Shown in pieces: positions 1 through 8,762 of a stretch of DNA of 64,000 bases. Positions within the stretch are counted from its first letter, which is position 1; the number at the start of each line of letters is the position of its first letter. The notes beneath the pieces were generated by a model. The model was not told the DNA's origin. It saw only the letters and a list, made by a program, of their open reading frames with translations, and did no database searches. Both the position numbers and the translations under genes were made by a program. This stretch comes from Lachnospiraceae bacterium. Its GTDB lineage: Bacteria > Bacillota > Clostridia > Lachnospirales > Lachnospiraceae. The stretch covers positions 124,001 through 188,000 of the forward strand of contig JAMPFQ010000003.1 in NCBI GenBank assembly GCA_023664345.1, in the 5' to 3' direction.

Positions 1-227
1 GAGATCATGCTCTGCAGCTGGGACAGGTATGCCACCGCCGACACCGCCAGAGCGCTGACGTGGGAAGCCATCATGGTATCCAGGATATTAAAGAGATGAT
101 TGATGAACTGAAAAAATGCCAGCGGCACACAGACATAAAAAATGACCCGCCACAGATTTCCCGTCAATGCAAATTCCCTGAATTTCCTGTCTTTCTCAGA
201 AAGAGATGCGCTTCCTGTTTTCGCCAT
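1..227 (-). CDS. MATE-family efflux transporter, N-terminal part (runs off the left edge)
   Basis: Only the first 75 codons are inside the window. Translation from the ATG at 225-227 gives a polar start with many Lys, Arg, Glu and Ser residues, then GNLWRVIFYVCVPLAFFQF and NHLFNILDTMMAS. This is the typical opening of a MATE (multidrug and toxic compound extrusion) protein: a short cytoplasmic tail, first membrane helix, and the N-x-x-D-T-M-M region entering helix 2. MATE proteins export drugs or metabolites by Na+ or H+ antiport. A GAGAGGTGAAG ribosome site precedes the start. The substrate cannot be inferred. The gene has its own AT-rich upstream region, shared with the end of radA. Family assignment is fairly safe although most of the protein is not visible. 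Confidence 0.8.
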   Translation of the reverse strand, partial: MAKTGSASLSEKDRKFREFALTGNLWRVIFYVCVPLAFFQFINHLFNILDTMMASHVSALAVSAVAYLSQLQSMI

Positions 228-294
228 AAGATATTTCTTCACCTCTCACTGTCCCAGTGGGCAGTTTCTTTCTTTCGCTTTATATGTGTTTTTG

Positions 295-373
295 CAAAAC
301 ACTGTAAAAAATCTACCACTAAATAAGAGTTTTTTCTACTTAAGAATCAAGATATTTTTAACAAAACACTGTA
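295..373. repeat. Two 12-bp direct repeats upstream of the MATE gene
   Basis: CAAAACACTGTA occurs at 295-306 and again at 362-373, 67 bp apart, in the AT-rich gap between radA and the MATE gene. Same-orientation copies in a promoter region could be regulator binding sites. No matching regulator is visible nearby. Confidence 0.4.
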
Positions 374-396
374 TATTTGCCATTCAAAACATCAGG

Positions 397-1773
397 TCAA
401 AATATCCGGCTCATGGCGTCCTGCACCGTTCTGACCCCGATGATCCTGATCTTACTGCTCTTCCTGCAATCCTCCGCACAGACAGCAGGAAGGATGCAGG
501 TATCAAAGCCCAGCTTTTCCGCCTCCGCCACGCGCTGTGCCGCCTGGCTGACGGCACGCACCTCGCCGCTCAACCCTACCTCGCCAAAAGCGATCAGTTT
601 TGGGTTCAAAGGCTGATTCTTAAAGCTGGAAAGGATGGCCAGGATAATCCCCAGATCGATGGCCGGTTCCGCCACTTTCATGCCCCCTGTGATGTTCACA
701 TAAGCGTCGCAGCTTCCCAGCTGCACGCCGGAGCGCTTTTCCAGCACTGCCATCAGCAGGTTTACCCGGTTAAAATCCGTGCCTGTGGTCTGCCGTCTGG
801 GAATCCCGAAATTACTGTGGCACACCAGCGCCTGGATCTCGATAAGGAGCGGCCTGGTTCCTTCCATGGTGCATACCACCACCGATCCGCTGGCCTCCTC
901 GGGCCGTCCGTTGAGCATATATTCGGAGGCATTCTGCACCTCCACAAGACCCTGCTCCTGCATCTCAAAGACTCCAATCTCATTAGTGGAGCCGAAACGG
1001 TTCTTCACCCCACGCAGGATGCGGTAAGAGGCGTGGCGGTCTCCCTCAAAATAGAGCACGGTGTCAACCATATGTTCCAGCACTCTGGGGCCTGCCACGG
1101 TTCCTTCCTTTGTCACATGGCCCACTATCATCACAGAAACCCCCAGCCCCTTTGCCAGCTGCAGCAGGATGCCGGTGGATTCCCTGACCTGGGACACGCT
1201 GCCGGGAGCCGCCGTGACCGCTTCGTTATACATGGTCTGGATGGAGTCGATGACTACCGCCTCCGGCTGGTTCTGGCGGATCACCTCCCCAATCTCGTCC
1301 AGATTCGTCTCACAAAGAAGCAGCATATTTCCGGTAAACTCTCCGATCCGGTCTGCCCGCATCTTGATCTGAGCCAGGGATTCTTCTCCGGATATGTATA
1401 AGACCTTATGTCCGTCAGAAGAAAGGTTCCTGCACACCTGGAGCAGCAGCGTGGATTTGCCGATGCCGGGGTCTCCGCCCACCAGGGTCAGCGATCCCCG
1501 CACGATTCCCCCGCCCAGGACCCGATCCAGTTCCCCCATGCCGGTGGACAGTTTATCCTCCTCCTTTATCCTGATCTCTGACAAAATGCTGGGAGTGTTC
1601 TTCTGCGCCCGTCTCACCGACGAAGACGCCGCCACTCCCATATGGGGCGTCTTTGCCACCGTTTCTTCCACGAAAGAATTCCATTCTCTGCATCCCGGGC
1701 ACTGCCCCATCCACTTGGATGACTCATAACCGCAGTTCTGACAGAAAAATACGGATGATGGTTTTTTTGCCAT
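397..1773 (-). CDS. radA: DNA repair protein RadA (Sms)
   Basis: 458 residues, the usual family length. A C4 zinc finger sits at the N-terminus (CQNCGY and CPGC, Cys 11, 14, 25 and 28). A RecA-like ATPase follows with Walker A GDPGIGKST near residue 100 and the RadA-specific KNRFG motif near residue 257, then a Lon-protease-like C-terminal domain. RadA is a RecA-assisting, DnaB-like helicase that drives branch migration in recombinational repair and transformation. The start is set by AGGAG seven bases upstream. It lies downstream of clpC with one small gene between. clpC-radA linkage is classical in Firmicutes, which supports the call. Confidence 0.97.
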   Translation of the reverse strand: MAKKPSSVFFCQNCGYESSKWMGQCPGCREWNSFVEETVAKTPHMGVAASSSVRRAQKNTPSILSEIRIKEEDKLSTGMGELDRVLGGGIVRGSLTLVGGDPGIGKSTLLLQVCRNLSSDGHKVLYISGEESLAQIKMRADRIGEFTGNMLLLCETNLDEIGEVIRQNQPEAVVIDSIQTMYNEAVTAAPGSVSQVRESTGILLQLAKGLGVSVMIVGHVTKEGTVAGPRVLEHMVDTVLYFEGDRHASYRILRGVKNRFGSTNEIGVFEMQEQGLVEVQNASEYMLNGRPEEASGSVVVCTMEGTRPLLIEIQALVCHSNFGIPRRQTTGTDFNRVNLLMAVLEKRSGVQLGSCDAYVNITGGMKVAEPAIDLGIILAILSSFKNQPLNPKLIAFGEVGLSGEVRAVSQAAQRVAEAEKLGFDTCILPAVCAEDCRKSSKIRIIGVRTVQDAMSRIF

Positions 1774-1862
1774 AAAAATCTCCTATTCCAGCATAAATTG
1801 ACTGTGCGGGGTAAGCCGCTGCCCGCCCCGCACAGTTTATTTTGATTCCGGTATGTCTATCT

Positions 1863-2276
1863 TTACACACGCACGATCCTTACAGGGATCTCACCCACGG
1901 CTCCCAGTTCCACACTGAGGGAAAGCTTGCCGCCCAGGCCTGTCTTCATGGTTCCGGTACTCTTGCCCCCTACGAACACCTCGTACTCGGTATCATCGTC
2001 CAGTCCAATGGTGATCTGCGCGTCCTCATCGCCCTCCACCACGAACTCCACGCCGTCTTCTTTTTCCACGAAGTCCAGCACGCTGGTCCCGGGCACCGAC
2101 TCGTAAAGGAACATCCCGTTCTTCTCAAGCTTGGTGATCTCATTGTAGGTCTTGACCTTCAGCAGGTCTCCCGCATGCTTGAAATCCTCCACTTTCGCTT
2201 TCCGGGGTAATTTGTGATTGCCAAAACTGATTGCGCCGCTCCCCTCGCTGCGGAGCAATTCTTCCACAACTGCCAT
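1863..2276 (-). CDS. Conserved 137-aa protein of unknown function between clpC and radA
   Basis: A soluble acidic protein with no signal peptide or membrane segment. The N-terminal half is Lys-rich; the C-terminal half is beta-prone with Gly turns and Val/Leu alternation (FVVEGDEDAQITIGLDDD, FVGGKSTGTMKTGLGGKL), suggesting a small beta-sandwich. I recall relatives in Lachnospiraceae carrying the legacy label 'endosialidase', but nothing here supports that activity: the protein is far too short and I see no catalytic motif. The position between clpC and radA suggests a link to proteostasis or DNA-repair stress, which is inference only. The gap to clpC is 110 bp and may hold a separate promoter. 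The product is unrecognised; the gene itself is convincing. Confidence 0.75.
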   Translation of the reverse strand: MAVVEELLRSEGSGAISFGNHKLPRKAKVEDFKHAGDLLKVKTYNEITKLEKNGMFLYESVPGTSVLDFVEKEDGVEFVVEGDEDAQITIGLDDDTEYEVFVGGKSTGTMKTGLGGKLSLSVELGAVGEIPVRIVRV

Positions 2277-2386
2277 GTGTATATCCTCCTGTTATTTAGT
2301 AGCCGGAACGCTTCCGGCTATATCTACAGTATAATATAAAGTGCGGCATTAATCCACACAATTTTCCACAAAAATTTTGTAAATTT

Positions 2387-4825
2387 TTACTTAACGGTAA
2401 AGCATACTTTCCCGTTCTTAAAGCCCGCGGACACCGTATCTCCCGGCTGGACTTTCTTCATCAGGATCTCCTCCGCCAGGGCGTCCTCCACCACCGACTG
2501 GATGGCTCTCTTCAAAGGCCTCGCCCCCATCTTGTTATCCGCGTACTTCTCCACCAGATGCTCTTTCAGGGAAGAAGTCAGGCTTAAATGGATATCCATC
2601 TGCGCCTCGCAGCGTTTCGTCAGGTTGACCGCCAGCAGATTGACAATGGATCTCATATCCTCGCTGCTCAGCTGATGGAATACGATGATCTCATCGATCC
2701 TGTTGATGAACTCCGGCTTAAAGCTGCGTTTAACCTCCTCCATGACGCCGGATCTCATCTTCTCATAGTCTTTCTTCGCGTCGCTGGCAGAGGCAAAGCC
2801 AAGATTCTTCGGATCCACGATCCTCTGCGCACCCGCGTTGGAGGTCATGATCAGGATGGTATTCTTAAAGCTTACCTTCCTGCCCTTGGAATCCGTGATA
2901 TGTCCATCGTCCAGCACCTGGAGCAGGATATTGAACACATCAGGATGGGCTTTCTCGATCTCGTCAAAGAGCACCACGGAATAAGGGTTCCTGCGCACTT
3001 TCTCGCTAAGCTGTCCCCCTTCTTCAAAACCCACGTATCCAGGCGGCGAACCGATCATCTTGGACACCGAATGTCCCTCCATATACTCCGACATATCCAC
3101 CCTGATGATGGCGTCCTCGGAGCCGAACATGGCTTCCGCCAGAGCCTTGGAAAGTTCCGTCTTACCCACGCCGGTAGGCCCCAGGAACAGGAACGAACCG
3201 ATGGGACGTTTCGGGTCTTTCAGCCCTACCCTGCCCCGGCGCATTGCCTTTGCCACCGCCGTCACGGCCTCCTCCTGTCCGATCACGCGCTTATGCAGCA
3301 CGCTTTCCAGCTTTAACAGCCGCTCGCTCTCTTTCTGCGCCAGCTTCTGCACGGGAATCTTCGTCCACATTGCCACAGCCTCGGCGATTTCGTTCTCGCC
3401 GATGGAATACTGCCGCAGGGTCTCTTTATTTTCATTGCGCTTTTTCATGCGCTCGTATTTTTTCACCAGTTCATCCTGGTTATGCTTGATCTCCGCCGCC
3501 TGAGTGAAAGCTTCCATGCGGATGGAACGCTCGATCTGGAGATCCATCTTCTTGATCTGCTCCAGCAGTTCTTTCTGCTTATCCGGCATATCCATGACCT
3601 TAAGCCTTGCGCTGGCAGCGGCCTCATCGATCAGGTCTATGGCCTTGTCGGGCAGGTTCCTGTCATTGATATAGCGGGCGGATAGCCTCACGGCCGCTTC
3701 TACCGCCTGGGAGGTGATGCTGACCTGATGGTGCTCCTCGTATCTTCCTTTCACACCCTCCAGGATCCGGATGGCCTCTTCCTCCGTGGGCTCTTCCACG
3801 TTCACCGGCTGGAAACGACGCTCCAGCGCCGCGTCTTTCTCGATATATTTGCGGTATTCCACAATGGTGGTGGCCCCGATCAGCTGCAGTTCCCCTCTGG
3901 CCAGGGACGGTTTTAAAATATTGGAAGCATCGATGGCTCCCTCCGCGCCGCCTGCTCCGATAATGGTATGCAGCTCATCCAAAAACAGGATCACATTGCC
4001 ATCCTCAATGACTTCTCTGATCAGCTTTTTGATCCTCTCCTCAAACTCGCCCCGGTATTTGCTGCCTGCCACCATGCCGGAAAGATCCAGAGTCATCACG
4101 CGCTTCTCTTTCACCGTGGCGGGCACCTTTCCCTCCACAATACGGAGCGCCAGCCCCTCCACCACGGCGGTCTTTCCCACACCGGGTTCCCCGATGAGAC
4201 AGGGATTGTTCTTAGTCCGGCGGCTTAAGATCTGGATCAGCCTGCGGATCTCATCTTCCCTTCCGATCACCGGATCCAGCTTTCCCTCCCGGGCCATGGC
4301 GGTAAGATCGCGGCTGTACTGGTTCAGGGCGGAAGCTTTCCCTTTGCCGGAGGGCCTCCTTACCAGATCCTCCTTATAGAGATTCCCGTCCTGGCCTATG
4401 GCGATCAGAGTATCGGAATAAATTTTCTGGATGTTGGCGCCAAGGGTATTCAGGAGGCGCACCGCCACATTTTCACCCTCCTTGATGATCGCCATCAAAA
4501 GGTGTTCCGTGCCCGTTTCCCTGTGGCCGAACCTGGCCGCCTGCCTGTGAGCCTCCTCTATGATCTTCCGTGCTCTGGGAGAATACCCCTCCCTTTCCTT
4601 GACCGGAGCGCCGTTGTCAAAAGCGATCAGTTCCTGGATCATATCCAGCACGCCGGATACTTCCACTCCATTGTCCGTCAATACTCTGTAGGCCACGCCG
4701 GACTGCTCTTTCAAAAGCCCCACCAGGATATGTTCCGTGCCCACATATCCCTGTTTCAGGCTCCTCGCGCATTTGGAAGCATAGGACAGCGCTTCCTGGG
4801 CCTTATCTGTAAACCGTGACTGCAT
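2387..4825 (-). CDS. clpC: ATP-dependent Clp protease ATP-binding subunit ClpC
   Basis: 812 residues, the usual ClpC length. A double Clp-N repeat domain covers about residues 1-145. AAA module 1 has Walker A GEPGVGKT near 208. A coiled UVR-like middle region lies around 415-450, and AAA module 2 has Walker A GPTGVGKT near 545. A NLGF loop in the second module could be the ClpP-docking tripeptide. ClpC unfolds substrates and feeds them to ClpP, and also controls regulators of competence, stress and sporulation. The ribosome site GGAGG is 7-8 bases upstream of the ATG. The gene lies 18 bp after a GntR-type regulator and is probably co-transcribed with it. No McsA, McsB or CtsR gene is present nearby, unlike in Bacillus. 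Confidence 0.97.
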   Translation of the reverse strand: MQSRFTDKAQEALSYASKCARSLKQGYVGTEHILVGLLKEQSGVAYRVLTDNGVEVSGVLDMIQELIAFDNGAPVKEREGYSPRARKIIEEAHRQAARFGHRETGTEHLLMAIIKEGENVAVRLLNTLGANIQKIYSDTLIAIGQDGNLYKEDLVRRPSGKGKASALNQYSRDLTAMAREGKLDPVIGREDEIRRLIQILSRRTKNNPCLIGEPGVGKTAVVEGLALRIVEGKVPATVKEKRVMTLDLSGMVAGSKYRGEFEERIKKLIREVIEDGNVILFLDELHTIIGAGGAEGAIDASNILKPSLARGELQLIGATTIVEYRKYIEKDAALERRFQPVNVEEPTEEEAIRILEGVKGRYEEHHQVSITSQAVEAAVRLSARYINDRNLPDKAIDLIDEAAASARLKVMDMPDKQKELLEQIKKMDLQIERSIRMEAFTQAAEIKHNQDELVKKYERMKKRNENKETLRQYSIGENEIAEAVAMWTKIPVQKLAQKESERLLKLESVLHKRVIGQEEAVTAVAKAMRRGRVGLKDPKRPIGSFLFLGPTGVGKTELSKALAEAMFGSEDAIIRVDMSEYMEGHSVSKMIGSPPGYVGFEEGGQLSEKVRRNPYSVVLFDEIEKAHPDVFNILLQVLDDGHITDSKGRKVSFKNTILIMTSNAGAQRIVDPKNLGFASASDAKKDYEKMRSGVMEEVKRSFKPEFINRIDEIIVFHQLSSEDMRSIVNLLAVNLTKRCEAQMDIHLSLTSSLKEHLVEKYADNKMGARPLKRAIQSVVEDALAEEILMKKVQPGDTVSAGFKNGKVCFTVK

Positions 4826-4843
4826 ATATCAAACCTCCGTCTG

Positions 4844-5212
4844 TTAAATATAGTCCTGATAGATCTCTTCGATCAATTCATGTATCTCCTCTTTGGAGAT
4901 ATTTTTGCAGCTGCTCTTCGCCAGAATGACCTGCAGTTCCTTTTTCAGTTCCGCAAGCGTCCGCATACGATCCGGATCGATGGCGATCACAGCGCCCCTG
5001 CGTCTGTCCACCTTGACATAGCCTTCCTCTTTCAGTACCGTATACGCCTTGTTCACCGTATGCATATTGATGCCGATGGCATCCGCCATCTGCCGGACGC
5101 TGGGAAGAGGATCGCCCTCCTGGAACTGTGAGGTGGCGATCCCCATGATGATCTGATTGTACAGCTGCATATATAACGCTTCATCACTGTTGAAATCCAC
5201 TTCTATTATCAT
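4844..5212 (-). CDS. GntR-family (YtrA-type) transcriptional regulator upstream of clpC
   Basis: 122 residues with an N-terminal winged helix-turn-helix of GntR type: LYMQLYNQIIMGI, then EGDPLPSVRQMADAIGINMHTVNKAYTVLKEEGYV (positions about 16-65), followed by a short helical tail. The absence of a large effector domain places it in the YtrA subgroup, whose members usually control ABC transporters or cell-envelope stress genes. A strong AAGGGGG ribosome site precedes the ATG. It is the first gene of a likely operon with clpC, where Bacillus has CtsR, so it may be an autoregulated repressor of clpC. That role is inferred from position alone. Confidence 0.88.
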   Translation of the reverse strand: MIIEVDFNSDEALYMQLYNQIIMGIATSQFQEGDPLPSVRQMADAIGINMHTVNKAYTVLKEEGYVKVDRRRGAVIAIDPDRMRTLAELKKELQVILAKSSCKNISKEEIHELIEEIYQDYI

Positions 5213-5257
5213 GCCGGCCCCCTTTCGACCACCGTACCCCGATCGTCTGATATACTT

Positions 5258-5285
5258 ATCATAGCACAGATATCACTTCTGTCAA
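5258..5285 (-). promoter_or_regulatory. Sigma-A-type promoter for the gntR-clpC operon
   Basis: On the minus strand TTGACA (5280-5285, perfect -35) is followed after 16 bp by TATGAT (5258-5263, 5/6 to the -10 consensus). It lies about 46 bp upstream of the GntR start. A short TGATA/TATCA inverted repeat overlaps the start region and could be a GntR operator. Confidence 0.65.
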
Positions 5286-5429
5286 CCTTTGTTTCCGAGA
5301 CCAACATATAACAGTTTTCCCCAAAGACACCGCCGTATGCGCAGGCCGGAAACAGAAACTGTTCCAAGACCGCAGAAAACCGGAAACGCCCGCATACCGA
5401 CGCCTCCGGTCCCTCTGATCGTGGTAAAG

Positions 5430-6920
5430 CTATTTCTGCTCGTCCCCGTCATAATTCAGGAATTCAAACTCAAACTCATCCTCATCCGCCATGAAATTCT
5501 TGGACTGCCACCCGGGTGACTGCTGCCCCTGAGCCGACCTGTTGCCCTGGGGGCGCTGACCCTGGGACGCAGGGCGCTGCTGTCCCTGGGCTGCACCGGA
5601 GGGCCTGGCTCCCTGGGATGCGGGACGCTGCTGTCCCTGGGATGCACCGGAGGGCCTGGCTCCCTGGGATGCGGGACGCTGCTGTCCCTGAGTTCCCGCG
5701 GGCCTGGCTCCCTGAGGCCTCTGACCCTGGGACGCTCCCGCAGGCCTGCTTCCCTGGGGCCTCTGGCTCTGAGTTCCCGCAGGACGTGTTCCTGCAGGTC
5801 TGCTTCCCTGCCTGTCGCCGCCCGCCGTCTGTGCTGTCCTCTGCCCGCTGCCCTGAGGTCTGGCAGTGGTGCGGCGCTTCAGAGCATCTTTTTCCACCTC
5901 ATTAAAATACTGCGCATCCGTCATGTCCTTCACTTTAAATATCAACAGTGTGATGGCTGCCGCCGCACCCAACAACAGGATCACCAGGATGATCAGGATG
6001 ATCTTCTGCGTTTTCACGGTCTTCTCACTCTCTTCGAGCAATGTCTTATTTTGCTTCACGGCATTGAACATTTCCTCAATCTCAAAGCCCTGGCCGGGAA
6101 CATCGGAATGTTTGCCCTCATAATCCACCAGCCACCACTTGCCATCCTGTAACACAGCGCCATATCCCTCTGTCCCCGCGGGAGCCGGTTCCTCCGTATC
6201 CGCGGGCGGTTCCTCTACAGGACCGGGATCCTCCGCAGACGGCTCTTCCGTATAAGGAGTCAGATCTTCCGGCTTCACCGTGGTATAATCGGAGCGGATA
6301 AAACCGGTCACTTCTGTCCCGTCAGCAACATATGTCACCTGATACCATACTTTCCCGTCCTTGCCATTGGCTGTACCGGTGATCGTCAGCGCCATGCCGC
6401 TCCTGACCCTGTTCAGGATACGGCTGGTAGTGGACGCATTCTGACGGATCCGCACGGAGTCACCGCCGGTCACGGACGCACTGGCAGGATTCACCGCCGT
6501 TACATCCACCAGAGGCTCATCCGGCACCGGGGTAGCCGCAGCCGCGGGCGCAGCCGTAGCAGCCGCAGGCGCTGTGCCTGTGGGGGGCGTTGTGCCGTCC
6601 GTGATCTGTACCAGGTCGGAACGGATATAGCCTAACGTATCGGCATCCACATACACTTCATACCATGTATAGCCGTCAGCCCCCTGCACCTGGCTTTTAA
6701 TGGAGATCACCTTATCCTTTTCCGTGCTGCCGATAGTCGCACTGGACGAACTCGGTTCTTTCCTGATATTAGCGCTGGTAGCAGTCACTTTTGCCGCGCT
6801 CTCCGCATGGCTGACAATAGAAAATCTGTCCGACGATAATGCCAGCAGCAATATCGTCCCTATCATTACTACGCCTGCCAGGAGATACCGTCTCCATTGC
6901 AATTCTTTTGTTCTTCTCAT
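5430..6920 (-). CDS. Membrane-anchored SH3b-domain protein with repetitive cytoplasmic tail
   Basis: 496 residues. An N-terminal membrane anchor (about 12-30) is followed by two bacterial SH3 domains (about 42-107 and 145-215, each with VRIRQNAS/NIRKEPSS-type openings), a Pro/Glu/Thr-rich linker, and a second membrane helix around 305-330 (IILIILVILLLGAAAA). A cytoplasmic tail rich in Gln, Arg, Pro, Gly and Ser comes next, with 17-residue repeats of the RPASQGARPSGASQG type, ending in an acidic FEFEFLNYDG peptide. SH3b domains usually bind peptidoglycan or peptides, so an envelope-sensing or scaffold role is likely. GAGAGG precedes the ATG. A second two-SH3b protein is encoded at 60875-61987. 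No exact function can be assigned. Confidence 0.8.
   Translation of the reverse strand: MRRTKELQWRRYLLAGVVMIGTILLLALSSDRFSIVSHAESAAKVTATSANIRKEPSSSSATIGSTEKDKVISIKSQVQGADGYTWYEVYVDADTLGYIRSDLVQITDGTTPPTGTAPAAATAAPAAAATPVPDEPLVDVTAVNPASASVTGGDSVRIRQNASTTSRILNRVRSGMALTITGTANGKDGKVWYQVTYVADGTEVTGFIRSDYTTVKPEDLTPYTEEPSAEDPGPVEEPPADTEEPAPAGTEGYGAVLQDGKWWLVDYEGKHSDVPGQGFEIEEMFNAVKQNKTLLEESEKTVKTQKIILIILVILLLGAAAAITLLIFKVKDMTDAQYFNEVEKDALKRRTTARPQGSGQRTAQTAGGDRQGSRPAGTRPAGTQSQRPQGSRPAGASQGQRPQGARPAGTQGQQRPASQGARPSGASQGQQRPASQGARPSGAAQGQQRPASQGQRPQGNRSAQGQQSPGWQSKNFMADEDEFEFEFLNYDGDEQK
5560..5709. repeat. Tandem repeat, 51-bp unit, about three copies, inside the SH3 protein gene
   Basis: Units begin at 5560, 5611 and 5662. 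The first two are 51 bp and nearly identical, and the third is shortened to 48 bp. They encode the 17-residue RPASQGARPSGASQGQQ-type repeats of the cytoplasmic tail. In-frame length means copy-number change would alter tail length without frameshift. Confidence 0.85.
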
Positions 6921-6977
6921 AAGTCTTCCTCTCTATTCCCTTTCTCTCTTCTGTCCCATGACAGATCCATGGCAATC

Positions 6978-7430
6978 TTATTCCCTTCTCATGAAACGGC
7001 GCTGCCCCTCATCGCCTTTCTGCCCCATAGCCACAAATTTGTCACGCTTCTGGTTAAGGGAACGCTGCTGTTCCTCGATCCTGTGATGCACTTTCTTCTC
7101 ACACTCCGGACAAAACTGCCCTGACCGGATGCTTTTTCCGCACACTTCACAGCGGAGAAAAGATTTGGAACCCTCCGCCACTTCTATCCTGCCGTCTTTC
7201 AGCAGACGCCGGATTATCTTCTGTGACACGCCTGTATTATCCTCCACCTGTGCCGCGTTGGCGCCGGGATGCTTTTCTATGTACAGCCTGACTTTTCCAT
7301 AGTCGTCATAATCCACTTCCCCGCACATTTCACAGTGATATTCCCCTACGCCTTTAAATATCATTACCCCGCCGCACTCCTTGCAGACCTTGGGTATATG
7401 GTATTGCTCCAACATACCAAAATCTTCCAT
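6978..7430 (-). CDS. YvyF-like zinc-ribbon/HTH protein
   Basis: 150 residues in three parts. An N-terminal zinc ribbon (CKECGG and CEMCGE, about 16-37) is followed by a helix-turn-helix-like stretch (YIEKHPGANAAQVEDNTG, then IIRRLLKDGRIEV, about 50-82), a second zinc ribbon (CEVCGK and CPEC, about 94-112) and a basic helical tail. This order matches the flagellar-operon-associated YvyF family (TIGR03826) as I remember it. In Bacillus yvyF neighbours flgM and other late flagellar genes, but its biochemical role is poorly defined. Here it is not in a flagellar cluster but between the SH3 protein and purD. Start choice is uncertain: a second in-frame ATG lies five codons downstream. Confidence 0.7.
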   Translation of the reverse strand: MEDFGMLEQYHIPKVCKECGGVMIFKGVGEYHCEMCGEVDYDDYGKVRLYIEKHPGANAAQVEDNTGVSQKIIRRLLKDGRIEVAEGSKSFLRCEVCGKSIRSGQFCPECEKKVHHRIEEQQRSLNQKRDKFVAMGQKGDEGQRRFMRRE

Positions 7431-7472
7431 ATCAGCACCATCCTCCCACTACAACATCTGCCCTAAATCCTC

Positions 7473-8750
7473 TCATGTCTCATCGATTGCTTTTCCGATG
7501 TCATGACGCATATATTTATTGTCAAAGGAAACCCATTCCGCAGCGGCATACGCCTTTGCGCGGGCTTCCTTAAGGCTGTCCCCTTTAGCCGTTATACCCA
7601 GCACGCGGCCGCCATTGGTGACCACCCTGCCGTTATCGTCAAACCTGCTTCCCGCATGGAAACAGAAGTAATCATCCTTCCCTTCAAAATTCTCCAGACC
7701 GGTGATCTCATAGCCTTTCTCATAAGACTCCGGATAGCCGTCAGATGCCAGCACCACGCACACAGCGGCGTTATCCTCAAACTGCAAGTCTACCTGATCC
7801 AGCGTGCCGTCGATACATGCATCTATCACATCCACGATATCATTCTTCATGCGGCAGAGCACCACCTGGGTCTCCGGATCGCCAAAACGAGCGTTGTATT
7901 CCAACACCCTGGGCCCCTCCGGCGTCAGCATCAGCCCAAAGAAAATCACCCCTTTAAACGCCCTTCCTTCGGCTGCCATGGCATCCACCGTGGCCTGATA
8001 AATATGTTCCTGACAGAACCGATCCACTTCCTCCGTATAAAAAGGGCTGGGGGAAAAGGTTCCCATACCTCCCGTGTTCAGCCCCTGATCTCCGTCCTTC
8101 GCCCTCTTATGATCCTGGGCGGAGGTCATGGTCCTGATCGTCTTTCCGTCCACAAAAGACAGCACGGAAACTTCCGGGCCTGTGATAAATTCCTCAATGA
8201 CCATCCGGTTTCCTGCGCTGCCGAAATGCTTATCCAGCATGATCTCTTTGACACCCGCCCTGGCCTCTTCCAGCGTATTACAGATCAATACGCCCTTGCC
8301 CAGAGCAAGCCCGTCTGCCTTTAACACAATGGGCATTTTCGCCGTCTCCAGATAGGCAAGGGCCTGATCCGGGTCGTCAAAATTCCGGTAGTCCGCAGTA
8401 GGTATCCCATATTTTTTCATCAAATCCTTGGAAAAAGCCTTGCTGCCCTCCAGGATCGCCGCATTCTTTCTGGGGCCGAAAGCCCGGATGCCTTCCGCCT
8501 CCAGTTCATCCACCAGCCCACCGGCCAGGGGATCGTCAGGCGCTACAAACACCAGATCCACCGCTTTTTCTTTCGCGTAGGCAATGATTCTGTCAAAATC
8601 CATTGCGCCGATGGAGGGTTCGCATTCCGCCAACTGCGCGATTCCCGCGTTTCCAGGCACGCAGTAAAGTTTTTCCACCCTGCTGCTCTTAGCCATGCTG
8701 GCCGCAATGGCATGTTCCCTGCCGCCGCCGCCTACGATCAACACTTTCAT
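7473..8750 (-). CDS. purD: Phosphoribosylamine-glycine ligase (GAR synthetase)
   Basis: 425 residues. The N-terminal Rossmann-like start MKVLIVGGGGREHA is followed by an ATP-grasp fold (KADGLALGKGV around 145, and EYNARFGDPETQ around 285 with the Mg/ATP ligands). It joins glycine to 5-phosphoribosylamine with ATP, step 2 of de novo purine synthesis. An ATG two codons upstream (8756) is possible, but the AAGGGGG ribosome site is seven bases from the 8750 ATG and touches the earlier one, so 8750 is preferred. It is the last gene of purE-purM-purN-purD, 12 bp after purN. Confidence 0.97.
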   Translation of the reverse strand: MKVLIVGGGGREHAIAASMAKSSRVEKLYCVPGNAGIAQLAECEPSIGAMDFDRIIAYAKEKAVDLVFVAPDDPLAGGLVDELEAEGIRAFGPRKNAAILEGSKAFSKDLMKKYGIPTADYRNFDDPDQALAYLETAKMPIVLKADGLALGKGVLICNTLEEARAGVKEIMLDKHFGSAGNRMVIEEFITGPEVSVLSFVDGKTIRTMTSAQDHKRAKDGDQGLNTGGMGTFSPSPFYTEEVDRFCQEHIYQATVDAMAAEGRAFKGVIFFGLMLTPEGPRVLEYNARFGDPETQVVLCRMKNDIVDVIDACIDGTLDQVDLQFEDNAAVCVVLASDGYPESYEKGYEITGLENFEGKDDYFCFHAGSRFDDNGRVVTNGGRVLGITAKGDSLKEARAKAYAAAEWVSFDNKYMRHDIGKAIDET

Positions 8751-8762
8751 GCACATACCCCC

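Noticed and set aside
142..1401. Long plus-strand open frame opposite radA
   Set aside because: RadA on the minus strand has all family motifs; the plus-strand translation is low-complexity shadow sequence rich in His and Arg.
1863..2276. Endosialidase
   Set aside because: The protein is 137 residues without any glycosidase motif; the label seems to be a database legacy.
5560..5709. CRISPR array
   Set aside because: Repeats are contiguous, in frame and translated; no spacers are present and no cas genes are nearby.
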